Shown here: piece after piece, positions 36,190 through 44,373 of the stretch
Layout: each line of letters starts with the position of its first letter
How positions within the stretch are numbered: position 1 is the stretch's first letter
Assembly (NCBI GenBank): GCA_026004095.1
Contig: BPIL01000001.1
Coordinates: 186,001 to 250,000, forward strand
Length of the DNA stretch: 64,000 nt
Reading direction: 5' to 3'
DNA from: Meiothermus sp.
GTDB taxonomy: Bacteria > Deinococcota > Deinococci > Deinococcales > Thermaceae
The notes under the pieces: model-generated
Seen by the model: the letters and a program-made list of their open reading frames with translations, nothing else
The model's database searches: none
What the model was told of the DNA's origin: nothing
Translations under genes and position numbers: made by a program

Positions 36190-36622
36190 GGGGCTTGCTG
36201 GGCTGGGTGTGGGATATCAAAGGCCTGAGTATGTCTGTTAGGAAAAATGCGCTGTAAACGTACAAGCCTGTATCTCACCATTTGATTTGTTCGTTCTGGA
36301 TACCATTAAGCCCGGATGTCAGCAACAGAAAAGGCCACCCTGCACTACCAAAACAGCGCGATTCGCTATACCATCCGCCGCAGCGCCCGCCGCCGGATGG
36401 TGGGAATTACCATCGATATGCAAGGGGTGCGGGTGGCTGCCCCTGAGCGGATGCCCCTGGAACAGGTTGTGGCCCTGGTCAACACCAGAGCCCGCTGGAT
36501 CGCCGAGAAATACGCGGAATTCAAGAACCGCCTGGGGCCAAGAAAGCGTTTCGTGAGCGGGGAGGAGTTTTTATACCTGGGTCGTCGGGTTAGCTTATAT
36601 GAAATCCTTTTGATTCATTCCC

Positions 36623-37183
36623 CTAACATCCCCCCGGCCACCAGTGAAATAGGGTGTAGCTCTGGATAAGCGCGGGCTGGGTTTGTAGGTAAGCGCACCG
36701 GGCTTCCACCTTGGCCCACAGCTCCTCTTCATCCTGCACCTGCCCATTGGCCACGACCGCGTCAATGAGCCCCCAGGTTCGTTCTACCGGCTGCAACTCG
36801 GGCGAGTAGGGTGGCAGATAACACAGCCCCAGGCCCTTGGCTGGCTCCACCCGCCCCGAGGTGTGCCAGCCAGCCTGATCCAGCACCACCAGTACCAGCT
36901 TGCCCGCCCCCGCCCCCCGTAGCCGGGCAAAGGCCTCCAACACCAACTGGAACCCCTCCACCGAGACCGAGGGCAGCAGCCAGTACTCGCTTTCCCCCGT
37001 ACCCGGTCTTATGAAGGCGTACACATACAGCCAGCGATAGCGGGGCCGCTCCTGCGCTAGCGGCGTCCTCCCTCGCAAGGCCCATACCCGTCGGCGGATG
37101 GGCTTCAGCCCTATTCGGTGCTCATCAAAGCCCCACACCTCCAACTCCAGTTCAGGAAAGAGCAACCTGAACAGGAAAACCAT
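36623..37183 (-). CDS. IS630 transposase, second frame (DDE catalytic domain)
   Basis: This frame encodes the DDE nuclease domain (186 residues from the internal ATG). It has FDEHRIGLKP (first Asp), LVLVVLDQAGWHTS (second Asp) and YLPPYSPELQPVERTWGLID (Glu). The frame is open upstream to the A7 slippery run, so it is normally translated as a fusion with the HTH part by -1 frameshifting. All three catalytic residues are present, so the element may still be active. Confidence 0.8.
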   Translation of the reverse strand: MVFLFRLLFPELELEVWGFDEHRIGLKPIRRRVWALRGRTPLAQERPRYRWLYVYAFIRPGTGESEYWLLPSVSVEGFQLVLEAFARLRGAGAGKLVLVVLDQAGWHTSGRVEPAKGLGLCYLPPYSPELQPVERTWGLIDAVVANGQVQDEEELWAKVEARCAYLQTQPALIQSYTLFHWWPGGC

Positions 37184-37695
37184 CAGAAAGAGCTTTTTTT
37201 GAAAGCCTCCTGCCGCTTCGCATCCGCCTCCCGGTGGCGCGGCCGGGGGCGCAGCGGGGCCAGGCCCAGGCGACGCATCCAGTACCAGGCCCGCCGCCCA
37301 TCCACCGGACGTCCCAGCCTTTCAGCCAGCCACTCCGCAGCGTTGCGAATGCTCCAAAGCCCGTCCCTGGGATGGGGCTGGAGGAGGGCCTGGCGGAAGC
37401 CCTCCTGGAGTTCGGGCGGTACGAGGGGGGCCCGGCCTTTGTTCTCGTGCCGCAGATTCTTCATGGGCAGGCCCTGATTGTAGCGGTGGATTACCTGACG
37501 CACCCAGCGATCGGTATAGCCCAGATTCCTGGCTACCTCGGGGATGCTCTGACCCCTGGCCAGCAGCCAGAGAGCGTGCCAGCGGGCGCGTTCGGTGTGG
37601 TCTTGGGACTCCCGGTAGAGGGCGTGGAGGTTATCCGGATGGTGTCGCAGTTGGAGTTCCAACCGGGGGCGGCGCTGATGTTGGGCCAGTTGCAT
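37183..37695 (-). CDS. IS630 transposase, first frame (HTH domain)
   Basis: This 170-residue product carries the N-terminal helix-turn-helix DNA-binding part of an IS630 transposase. ARWHALWLLARGQSIPEVARNLGYTDRWVRQVIHRY (about residues 37-72) is the first HTH, and the following Pro/Arg-rich linker leads to a second HTH (GLWSIRNAAEWLAERLGRPV). The frame ends at TGA shortly after seven A residues (minus strand, 37200-37194). The downstream frame is in -1 phase, so a full transposase would need a -1 ribosomal frameshift there. Confidence 0.8.
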   Translation of the reverse strand: MQLAQHQRRPRLELQLRHHPDNLHALYRESQDHTERARWHALWLLARGQSIPEVARNLGYTDRWVRQVIHRYNQGLPMKNLRHENKGRAPLVPPELQEGFRQALLQPHPRDGLWSIRNAAEWLAERLGRPVDGRRAWYWMRRLGLAPLRPRPRHREADAKRQEAFKKSSF

Positions 37696-38269
37696 GGCTC
37701 CATTTTAGTGGAAAGAGTCTTGAAGATTTCTTATTACAGGTGCAAACCGGGCCTTCTGCCTCAGGTGGATGCGGGCGCGATGCGCAGGGCTTCCCCCTCC
37801 AGCCCGGGCCGTGCGACTTTGACTTTTCCTCCTCGAGCAGACAAAAGACCGCGGTAGCCCTCAAAGGCAATGTGCTGCTGGTGCAGGCCGGAGCCTCCAG
37901 CGTGCACAGCAAAGAGGTGCGCGAGATGCTGGAAAACTGGTACAGGTCACGCGCCGAGGAAGTCATTACCCGCCGGGTTCAGCACTACGCGCTTCAGCTT
38001 GGCTGGCCCATGCCCAAGGTGCTGATCCGCAACCAGAAAAAGCGCTGGGGAAGCTGCAACGCCAGGGGGGAGCTGCGCTTCAACTGGCGACTGGTAATGC
38101 TGCCCTTGCGGGTGCTGGATTATGTGGTGGTGCACGAGATGGCCCACCTTAAGGTGCTCAACCACAGCCCTCGCTTCTGGTCTTTGGTCGAGCGGATCAT
38201 GCCCGATTACAAAGCCCGCCACCAGGCCCTACACGAACTGGGGCCGGGTTTGTACTGGTGAAAGCCGGC

Positions 38270-38902
38270 TCATGGGGCCAGCCGCTCTATTCTCCAGCTT
38301 CCATCCGGCTGCAGGCGGTAGACCAGCCGGTCGTGCAGGCGGCTGGGGCGGCCCTGCCAGAACTCGAAGGTATCGGGTTTCAGACGATAACCGCCCCAGT
38401 GGGCCGGGCGGGGCACGGTCGTGGGGTAGCGGGCCCTGAGCTCTGCGACGCGTTGCTCGAGCACCTCCCGGCTGGCAATCACCTGGCTTTGCGGGCTGGC
38501 CGCCGACCCAATCTGGCTGTCGTAGGGGCGGCTGGCAAAGTAGGCATCGGATAACTCGGGCTCGACCTTCTCGACCCGACCCTCGACGCGCACCTGGCGC
38601 TCCAGGGGCGGCCACCAGAAATTAACACAGGCCCAGGGGTTGGCCTCGAGCTCCCGTCCCTTACGGCTTTGGTAGTTGCTAAAGAACACCAACCCCCTTT
38701 CGTCCAGCCCCCGCAGCAAGACCACCCGGCTGCTGGGGCGGCCATCCGGGCCTACCGTGGAAAGGGTCATGCCGTGGGGTTCGTAAAGCTGGGCCTCGAG
38801 GGCCTCGGTCAGCCAGCGCTCGAGCTGCCGGAAGGGGTTGGGAAGGGCCTCCTGCTCGCTGAGGGTGCCGTAGGTGTACTCGCTACGAAGGTCGCGCAGC
38901 AT
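38270..38902 (-). CDS. pdxH: Pyridoxamine 5'-phosphate oxidase
   Basis: PdxH oxidises pyridoxine- or pyridoxamine-5'-phosphate to PLP using FMN and oxygen. The 210-residue protein has NPFRQLERWLTEAL, MTLSTVGPDGRPSSRVVLLRGLDERG (FMN site), FFSNYQSRKGRELEANPWA, and the C-terminal signature W.GRPSRLHDRLVY. ATG 38902 is chosen because a minus-strand CATAAT lies 6 bases upstream, which gives the standard length; a longer frame upstream looks non-coding. It converges on the metallopeptidase remnant. Confidence 0.93.
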   Translation of the reverse strand: MLRDLRSEYTYGTLSEQEALPNPFRQLERWLTEALEAQLYEPHGMTLSTVGPDGRPSSRVVLLRGLDERGLVFFSNYQSRKGRELEANPWACVNFWWPPLERQVRVEGRVEKVEPELSDAYFASRPYDSQIGSAASPQSQVIASREVLEQRVAELRARYPTTVPRPAHWGGYRLKPDTFEFWQGRPSRLHDRLVYRLQPDGSWRIERLAP

Positions 38903-39050
38903 GGCTGTATTATGCGCTTTTGCTCTGCGCCAAAAGGGATCTTCTACCAGATTGGAAGGGACTGATAACCCTAGCCAGGCCTTCTTTTGCACGGTATGGT
39001 AAGGGCGTCGGCAGGTGGTTGGTTGTTACAGGCAAACCCAGGAGGTGAGG

Positions 39051-40028
39051 ATGTACAAATGCATGCTGCTCCCAGTAGATGGCTCTCCTCCCAGCGAGCG
39101 CGCCGCGGCCTTGGGGCTGGCCCTGGCTAAGCGTCTTTCGGCCTCGGTGGTGTTTGTGCACGTTGTGGAGCCGCACCGCTACCGCGAGCTGCGCGACAAC
39201 CAGGAAGCCCTCGAGCGCGCCCGCACCGTAGGGAAAGCCCTCCTGGAGCAGTGGGCGCGCAAAGCCGGCCAGGCCCAGGTGCCCTGCTTTACCCAGCTCA
39301 CCAGTACCGAGCCGGAAAGCCGTCCGGGGGTGGCCGAAGCCCTGATAGACGCAGGGGTGGCCCATGGCTGCGACCTGGTGGTGATGGGCACCCACGGGCG
39401 CACCGGTCTGCCTCGAGTGTTGCTGGGCAGCGTGGCCGAACGGATGGCCCGCCTGGCCCCCACCCCGCTCCTGTTGGTGCGGGGGGACGGGCTCGAGCCC
39501 ACCTTATTCAGGCACATCCTGGTCGCCTTCGATGGCAGCGCTTTTAGCGAACTGGCCCTGCAACACGCCGATGCCCTGGCTGGGGCCCTCGAGGCCGGGC
39601 TCTCGGTGGTGTACGTGGTGCCCGATCTGACCCAGCTATACCGCAGCGCAGGCCGGGCCTGGATGTTTGCCGATCAAGCCCAGCTCCAGGCCCAGCTTGC
39701 CCAGGAGCAGGCCCGCCTGCGCGAGCAGGGCGAGCGCATCCTGCGTGAAGCGGCCAGGCAGTGCACCCACGCCCCAGCAGTACACACCGTGCTGAAGGAA
39801 GCCGGGCGGAGCCTGATTGGCGAGCGCATCCGCGAGGTGGCCGAGGAGGAGCAGGCCGATCTGATCGTGCTGGGTACCCACGGGCATACCGGGTTGCGCA
39901 GGCTTCTGCTGGGCAGCGTGGCCGAGGATGTGGCCCAGCAGGCCCGCCAGCCCATTTTGCTGGTACGCAACCCTGCCGCCCTGACCCACCCCGATGAGTC
40001 GCACCTCCCCCCACCGGGGGAACGCTAG
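39051..40028 (+). CDS. Tandem universal stress protein
   Basis: This 325-residue protein consists of two universal stress protein domains (about residues 1-145 and 150-305). Each ends with the ATP-binding signature G-x2-G-x9-G-S: GTHGRTGLPRVLLGSVAERM and GTHGHTGLRRLLLGSVAEDV. The start ATG 39051 has a near-perfect ribosome-binding site, AGGAGGTGAGG. Such proteins bind ATP/AMP and are made during stress or respiratory limitation. It heads a cluster with a single-domain paralogue and a P-type ATPase. Confidence 0.93.
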   Translation: MYKCMLLPVDGSPPSERAAALGLALAKRLSASVVFVHVVEPHRYRELRDNQEALERARTVGKALLEQWARKAGQAQVPCFTQLTSTEPESRPGVAEALIDAGVAHGCDLVVMGTHGRTGLPRVLLGSVAERMARLAPTPLLLVRGDGLEPTLFRHILVAFDGSAFSELALQHADALAGALEAGLSVVYVVPDLTQLYRSAGRAWMFADQAQLQAQLAQEQARLREQGERILREAARQCTHAPAVHTVLKEAGRSLIGERIREVAEEEQADLIVLGTHGHTGLRRLLLGSVAEDVAQQARQPILLVRNPAALTHPDESHLPPPGER

Positions 40029-40047
40029 TGCAACACGAGGAGGAACC

Positions 40048-40494
40048 ATGTACAAACGCATTCTGATTCCCACCGATGGCAGCGCCCCCAGCGAGACCGC
40101 GGTTAAAGCAGGCCTCGAGCTAGCCAAAAGCCTGGGGGCCGAGGCCACCTTGCTGTATGTGGTGGAACCTGTGGTGCCGCGCATCCTGATCGGCCCCGAG
40201 ACCATCCCCTACTACCCCGACCTGACCCGCGACCTCGAGGTGGCCGGCAAGCAGGCCCTCGAGCGGGCCGAGGGCTTCGCCCAGTACCTGGGGGTTCCGG
40301 CCAGGGCCGAACTCAAGCAGGGCAGCGCGGCCCAGGTAATTGTGGAGGAGGCCGCCGCACACGACCTGGTGGTGATGGGTACCCACGGGCGCAGCGGGCT
40401 GGATCGGCTCCTGCTGGGCTCGGTGACGCAGAAGGTGCTGCAGCGCAGCAGCAAGCCGGTGCTGGTGGTGCGTCACCCTGGAGAGGGAGCCTGA
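40048..40494 (+). CDS. Universal stress protein, single domain
   Basis: This 148-residue protein has one universal stress protein domain, MYKRILIPTDGSAPSETAVKAGLELAK to the ATP-binding GTHGRSGLDRLLLGSVTQKV near residues 110-129. GAGGAGGA lies before ATG 40048. It follows the tandem paralogue by 19 bases and its TGA overlaps the ATPase ATG. It is probably the third-from-last element of one stress transcript with the ATPase. Confidence 0.93.
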   Translation: MYKRILIPTDGSAPSETAVKAGLELAKSLGAEATLLYVVEPVVPRILIGPETIPYYPDLTRDLEVAGKQALERAEGFAQYLGVPARAELKQGSAAQVIVEEAAAHDLVVMGTHGRSGLDRLLLGSVTQKVLQRSSKPVLVVRHPGEGA

Positions 40495-42980
40495 TGAACC
40501 GCACGGGGCTCTCCCAACGGGAGGCGGCGGATCGCCTGGCCCGTTACGGCCCCAACACCCTGCCCGAGCAGCCGCCAGAGCCCCTCTGGCGGCGCTTTCT
40601 TCGCCAGTTTAGAAGCCCCCTGATCTATATCCTGCTCTTCGCTTTGCTGGTGGAGCTGGCCCTGTGGTTCTACGAGGGCCGCCAGGGAGCCCCTTTTGAA
40701 GCGCTGGCGATCCTGGTAATCCTGCTCTTCAACGCGGGGCTGGGGGTCTGGCAGGAGCGCCGGGCCGAAAACGCCCTGGCCCGCCTCAGGGCCCTGGCCG
40801 CTCCGCAGGTCTGGGTGCTGCGCGAGGGGGTGCTGGCCCGCGTCCCCAGCCAGCAGTTGGTGCCGGGCGATCTGGTGCGGCTCGAGGCCGGGGAGCGCAT
40901 CCCCGCCGATGGCCTGCTGGTGGAGGGCCAGGGCCTCATGGTAGACGAATCGGTGCTGACCGGTGAAAGCCTACCAGTGGACAAGGGCCTGGGGGAAGAG
41001 GTGTTTTCTGGAACCCTGGCGCTGCGGGGCACCGGCTGGATTGAGCTGACCCGCACCGGCCCCCACAGCGCCATGGGCCGCCTGGCCGAGATGCTGGGCA
41101 GTATCCGGATGGAAAAGACCCCGCTCGAGCGGCGCCTGGATGCCTTCGGTCATCAGGTTGCTCTGTGGGTGGGTCTGCTGGCCCTGGCCTTGCTGATCGG
41201 CATCCTTCTGGTGGAAGGCACCGCCCATTTTTCGAAGGCCTTCCTGTTCACCGTGGCCCTGGCGGTGGCGGCTGTGCCGGAGGGCCTGCCCGCCGTTCTG
41301 ACCCTGGCCCTGGCCCTGGGGGTGGAGCGCATGGCGGGACGCAAGGCTGTGGTAAGGCGGCTTTCGGCGGTGGAAGCCCTGGGCTCGGTCACGGTGATCG
41401 CCACCGACAAAACCGGTACCCTAACCCAGAACCAGATGGAGGTGCGGGCCACCGATCTGCCGGATCCGTGGCGGGGTCATCGGGCCATGGCGCTGGCCTC
41501 CGACGCCGAGCCGGGCAGCCCGGTGGGAGACCCTCTCGAGCTGGCCCTGCTCGAGCACCTCCGCAAAGCCGGAATGGATGTGCAGGCCCTGCGCCAGGCG
41601 CACCCCCGCCTGTCCAGCCGCCCGTTCGATAGCGCCTGGAAGTACATGCGGGTCACGGTGAAAGAGGCCGATCAGGCGGTGAGCTATCTCAAGGGCGCGC
41701 CCGAGGTGCTGCTGGCCCGCTGCCAGCTCGAGCCCCGCGAGCGGGCCTTGTGGCAGGAGAAGATTGAGGCTTACGCCCGCCAAGGCCACCGCTTGCTGGC
41801 CTTTGCCTGGGGGCCAGGGGAAGGGGAAGATCATCTGACCTGGCTCGGACTGGCCCTGCTCTGGGATCCGCCCCGCCCCGAAGTACCAGAGGCCATCCGC
41901 CGCGCCCAGGCTGCGGGCATTCGGGTGCTGATGATCACCGGCGATCACCCGGCCACCGCCCTCGCAGTGGCACAGCAGGTCGGCATTCCGGGCCAGCGGG
42001 TGCTGACCGGTGAAGATATCGAAGGTCACACCCCGGAGGAGCTGCAACAGGCCCTGCGGGAGGTCAACGTGTTTGCTCGAGTCTCCCCCGAGCACAAGCT
42101 GCGCCTGGTTAATCTGCTCAAGGCCCAGGGTGAGATCGTGGCCATGACCGGGGATGGCATCAACGATGCCCCAGCCCTCAAACGGGCCGATGTGGGGGTG
42201 GCGATGGGACAGCGCGGCTCCGATGTGAGCCGCGAGGTGGCCGACCTGGTGCTCCTAGACGACAACTTCGCCACCATCGTGAACGCCGTCGAAGAGGGGC
42301 GTAACATCTACGAGAACATCCGCTCTTTCATCCGCTTCCTCTTTTCCACCAACGTGGCCCTGGTGTTGCTGGTGGCTGGGGGCGTGATTGGGGCGGCTTT
42401 GTTGGGGCTGCGCGATGCCACCGGCGCGCTGCTGGTGCCGCTCACAGCGGTGCAACTGCTATGGATCAACATCATCGCCGATGGGCCGCCGGCCCTGGCG
42501 CTGAGCCTGGATCGGCATCCCGAGGTTATGCGTCGTCCACCCTACGACCCCCGCCAGCCCCTGCTGGATCGGTTCTCTTTGGCCTTTATCCTGGGGACTG
42601 GGGTGGTCAAGGCTGGGCTGGGGCTGGCCTTGCTGGCCCTGCTCCCGCTCTACCAGTTAGCTCCGGTGGCGGTGCGCTCGGCGCTTTTTCTCTACGAGTC
42701 GCTGGCCCAGTTGCTGTTTGCCCAGCCCTCGCGCCTGACCACCAGCCAGCCCTCAAGCAACCCTATTTTGCTGCTGATTCTCCTGGCAAGTGCCGGGGTG
42801 CAGATCCTAACGGTGACGCTGGAGCCCCTGCGGGCTGCGCTGGGACTCGCCCCCCTACCCGGGCCGGCCTGGGGTCTGGTGGGGGCTGCCCTCTTGCTGA
42901 GCTGGGCTTTTGCCATGCTTTTTGTGGTCTGGCTGCGCCGGCACAACAGCGCTCAAATGCAGGCCCATCCGCTGCGATAG
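40494..42980 (+). CDS. P-type cation-transporting ATPase (P2 type)
   Basis: This 828-residue membrane pump has the order M1-M2 (SPLIYILLFALLVELALWF), actuator TGES (VLTGESLPVD), M4 with PEGLP (AAVPEGLPAVLTLALALG), phosphorylated Asp near residue 305 in ATDKTGTLTQNQ, hinge MTGDGINDAPALKRADVGVAMG, and M5-M10. The M6 motif is LLWINIIADGPPALALSLD, keeping the Asn and Asp of Ca-ATPases. It is shorter than typical P2A pumps (about 900), mainly in the nucleotide-binding domain. Calcium or manganese is likely, but the substrate is not certain. Its ATG overlaps the stress-protein stop. Confidence 0.9.
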   Translation: MNRTGLSQREAADRLARYGPNTLPEQPPEPLWRRFLRQFRSPLIYILLFALLVELALWFYEGRQGAPFEALAILVILLFNAGLGVWQERRAENALARLRALAAPQVWVLREGVLARVPSQQLVPGDLVRLEAGERIPADGLLVEGQGLMVDESVLTGESLPVDKGLGEEVFSGTLALRGTGWIELTRTGPHSAMGRLAEMLGSIRMEKTPLERRLDAFGHQVALWVGLLALALLIGILLVEGTAHFSKAFLFTVALAVAAVPEGLPAVLTLALALGVERMAGRKAVVRRLSAVEALGSVTVIATDKTGTLTQNQMEVRATDLPDPWRGHRAMALASDAEPGSPVGDPLELALLEHLRKAGMDVQALRQAHPRLSSRPFDSAWKYMRVTVKEADQAVSYLKGAPEVLLARCQLEPRERALWQEKIEAYARQGHRLLAFAWGPGEGEDHLTWLGLALLWDPPRPEVPEAIRRAQAAGIRVLMITGDHPATALAVAQQVGIPGQRVLTGEDIEGHTPEELQQALREVNVFARVSPEHKLRLVNLLKAQGEIVAMTGDGINDAPALKRADVGVAMGQRGSDVSREVADLVLLDDNFATIVNAVEEGRNIYENIRSFIRFLFSTNVALVLLVAGGVIGAALLGLRDATGALLVPLTAVQLLWINIIADGPPALALSLDRHPEVMRRPPYDPRQPLLDRFSLAFILGTGVVKAGLGLALLALLPLYQLAPVAVRSALFLYESLAQLLFAQPSRLTTSQPSSNPILLLILLASAGVQILTVTLEPLRAALGLAPLPGPAWGLVGAALLLSWAFAMLFVVWLRRHNSAQMQAHPLR

Positions 42981-43003
42981 CCGCCGGCCTCGCTCTGTCC
43001 CGT

Positions 43004-43279
43004 TTAGCCGCGCAGCAGGCGCACGGCCTCCACGATGGCCTTGGTGTCCCCCTGGCCTCTGGCCAGGTCGGCCCGGCACTCTTCCAAGTAGGTTTCAAAG
43101 ATGAGGTCGCCGGTGGCTTCCAGGGCGCTTCGGATGCCAGCCAGCAGCGTTAAGATCTCGCGGCAGTCGCGGTCTTCTTCCACCATCTTTTGCAGGCCCC
43201 GAACCTGTCCCTCCAGCCGCTTGAGCCGGTTCAGGACGCGGGTACGGGCCTCGAGGTCGTGTTTCTTGACAGTGCGCAT
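43004..43279 (-). CDS. CsoR/CstR-family repressor with Cys-Tyr-Cys sensor triad
   Basis: This 91-residue all-helical DUF156 repressor has the family core RVLNRLKRLEGQVRGLQKMV. Its sensor positions are Cys39, Tyr64 and Cys68, at the exact +25 and +29 spacing of CsoR Cys36/His61/Cys65. Replacement of the His by Tyr while keeping both Cys matches persulfide-sensing CstR better than copper-sensing CsoR. ATG 43279 is next to the operator palindrome at 43283-43300, so it likely autoregulates. Two similar palindromes occur in the next 2 kb. Copper or other thiol-reactive ligands remain possible. Confidence 0.85.
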   Translation of the reverse strand: MRTVKKHDLEARTRVLNRLKRLEGQVRGLQKMVEEDRDCREILTLLAGIRSALEATGDLIFETYLEECRADLARGQGDTKAIVEAVRLLRG

Positions 43280-43282
43280 GGC

Positions 43283-43300
43283 GTATCCCCAGGGGGTATC
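43283..43300. promoter_or_regulatory. CsoR/CstR-type operator 1
   Basis: GTATCCCCAGGGGGTATC is a near-perfect palindrome of the TAyCCCCnGGGGrTA form used by CsoR/CstR repressors. It ends 3 bases before the repressor start codon (minus strand), so binding should block its own expression. Confidence 0.7.
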
Positions 43301-43338
43301 GTACCCCAAGGTGCCCGCTCTTTCCAACAGCGGGGTTT

Positions 43339-44151
43339 TTACTCCAGCCTTCGTAAGAGTTGCTCGAGCTGGGCCCGGTTCACCGGCCCCAGGTGGCGGG
43401 CCTGCACCTTTCCATCGGCGCCAATCAGCAAGGTGGTGGGCAGCCCGCTTACCTGGAAGGCCCGCTGCAAGCCGGCGCTGTCCAGGAAAACCCGCGCCGA
43501 AAGCCCGGTCTGGGCCAGGAAGCCCTGGATGGCCCCCACGTCCTCGCCGGTGTTGAGCAGCACGATGGGGTAGCCCTTCTGCTGGTACTCCACCAAAAGG
43601 GGCATCTCGGCCCGGCAGGGGGGGCACCAGGTGGCCCAGAAGTTGAGCAGCATGGGCTTGGGGAGTTCGGCAAAGCGCACTTCCAGGGGGCGGGTTTGGG
43701 CGGGCTCGAGGTACTGCAGCACGCGGCTGGCATACTCGGGCGGGGTAGGGGTCTGGGCCGGCCGGGTCAGGCTAAACTGCACCCCTAGGGGCAGCAAGGC
43801 CAGCGCCAGCGCCGCGCCGCCCGGCACCAAGAGCCGTGGGCTTTCTTGGCGCAAAAGCCAGACCGCGACCAGGGCCCCCACCGGAAGCCCCGCCCACCAG
43901 TTCCAGCCCCCGCTGCGGATGTCCACAATGCCCAGAAAGGCGGCCCCCAGGCTGGGCCAGGTGGAGAGGTGGGCCACCGCATAGCCCATCCGGGCGGCCA
44001 GGAGCGTTGCCAGCAGTACCCACCAGGCTTTGCTTTCCAGGCCCTGCCGGGCGGCCAGCCAGGTAAAGGCCAGAATCCCCACCAGCAGGGCCAGGTTGGG
44101 CCAGCTCAGGGCCAAAGGGCCCAGCAAAAGGGCGTCCGGGGTGAGTTTCAT
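43339..44151 (-). CDS. Membrane-anchored TlpA-type thiol-disulfide oxidoreductase
   Basis: This 270-residue protein has an N-terminal membrane domain of about four helices (LLVGILAFTWLAARQGL, WWVLLATLLAARMGYAVAHL, WWAGLPVGALVAVWLL, GAALALALLPLGVQF). Its pattern (RMGYAV... GGWNWWAGL) recalls Lgt-like membrane domains. Residues about 155-270 form a TlpA/ResA-like thioredoxin domain with the redox motif LLNFWATWCPPCRAEMPLL and the cis-Pro loop SGLPTTLLIG. It would reduce disulfides or metal-site thiols outside the membrane, for example in cytochrome or CuA assembly. It overlaps the 44-codon ORF upstream (ATGA) and lies in front of the CstR-like gene. Confidence 0.85.
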   Translation of the reverse strand: MKLTPDALLLGPLALSWPNLALLVGILAFTWLAARQGLESKAWWVLLATLLAARMGYAVAHLSTWPSLGAAFLGIVDIRSGGWNWWAGLPVGALVAVWLLRQESPRLLVPGGAALALALLPLGVQFSLTRPAQTPTPPEYASRVLQYLEPAQTRPLEVRFAELPKPMLLNFWATWCPPCRAEMPLLVEYQQKGYPIVLLNTGEDVGAIQGFLAQTGLSARVFLDSAGLQRAFQVSGLPTTLLIGADGKVQARHLGPVNRAQLEQLLRRLE

Positions 44152-44282
44152 CGGCTATACACCACCCATCCCAGCGCCAGCAGCGCGACCCAGGGGGCTA
44201 TCCGGCATAGTGAAATTCCACGCAGACGGCAGGCCAGCCCGCTGCGCAGGCGCTCCACCCCAACCCTTATAAAGCGCGTCAT
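44148..44282 (-). CDS. 44-residue membrane mini-protein heading the TlpA operon
   Basis: ATG 44282 opens a 44-codon frame ending at TGA 44148-44150, overlapping the TlpA-like ATG (ATGA). The product has an Arg-rich N-terminus (MTRFIRVGVERLRSG), two Cys (residues 18 and 26) and one helix near the C-terminus (APWVALLALGWVVYSR). It lies 10 bases downstream of a strong TATAAT -10 with a 17-base spacer to TTGCAC, so it is the first gene of the repressor-controlled transcript. I know no family for it. It is too short for most gene finders. Confidence 0.6.
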   Translation of the reverse strand: MTRFIRVGVERLRSGLACRLRGISLCRIAPWVALLALGWVVYSR

Positions 44283-44292
44283 ATCCAGGGCC

Positions 44293-44321
44293 ATTATACC
44301 CCAGGGGGATATAATGTGCAA
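44293..44321 (-). promoter_or_regulatory. Promoter with CsoR/CstR-type operator 2 in the spacer
   Basis: On the minus strand, TTGCAC (44321-44316), a 17-base spacer and TATAAT (44298-44293) make a strong promoter. The spacer is filled by the palindrome TATACCCCAGGGGGATATA (44295-44313), placing the repressor between -35 and -10. Transcription would start about 4 bases before the 44-codon ORF at 44282. Confidence 0.75.
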
Positions 44322-44373
44322 AAGTCGATGAAATTCCCATGCACGAAATACAAAGGTGGCGTGCGCCGCAGAA

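Larger units (their letters stand above)
36600..37731 (-). mobile_element. IS630-family insertion sequence, complete
   Basis: The element is 1132 bp and flanked by TA on both sides (36598-36599 and 37732-37733), the TA target duplication of IS630/Tc1 elements. The ends carry imperfect terminal inverted repeats: 36601-36626 against the reverse complement of 37705-37730, matching at 19 of 26 positions and beginning GAAATC. It encodes a two-frame transposase on the minus strand. The left inverted repeat contains the transposase stop. The element splits a YgjP-type metallopeptidase gene. Confidence 0.88.
36316..38261 (+). pseudogene. YgjP-type zinc metallopeptidase gene split by an IS element
   Basis: Two fragments of one gene flank the IS. 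The 5' part (36316 to about 36597) encodes MSATEKATLHYQNSAIRYTIR through EFLYLGRRVSLY. The 3' part encodes NVLLVQAGASSVHSKEVREML, KRWGSCNARGELRFNWRL and the zinc motif VVHEMAHLKVLNHSPRFWSL, to the stop at 38261. The fold is that of YgjP/SprT-like (DUF45, M48-type) metallopeptidases. Removing the IS and one TA does not fully restore the frame: the 3' part is offset by one base and has about 60 extra bases near 37740-37850. The gene is therefore broken twice. The protein would be a cytosolic HExxH hydrolase if intact. Confidence 0.82.

Noticed and set aside
43004-43279. Calling the repressor a copper-sensing CsoR
   Set aside because: The Cu(I)-binding His is Tyr64 here. The copper-linked neighbours (PCuAC, DUF2946) keep copper possible, but the two-Cys pattern fits persulfide sensing better.
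44310-44315. A plus-strand TATAAT within operator 2
   Set aside because: It arises from the palindrome; there is no -35 at the right distance and no plus-strand gene downstream.
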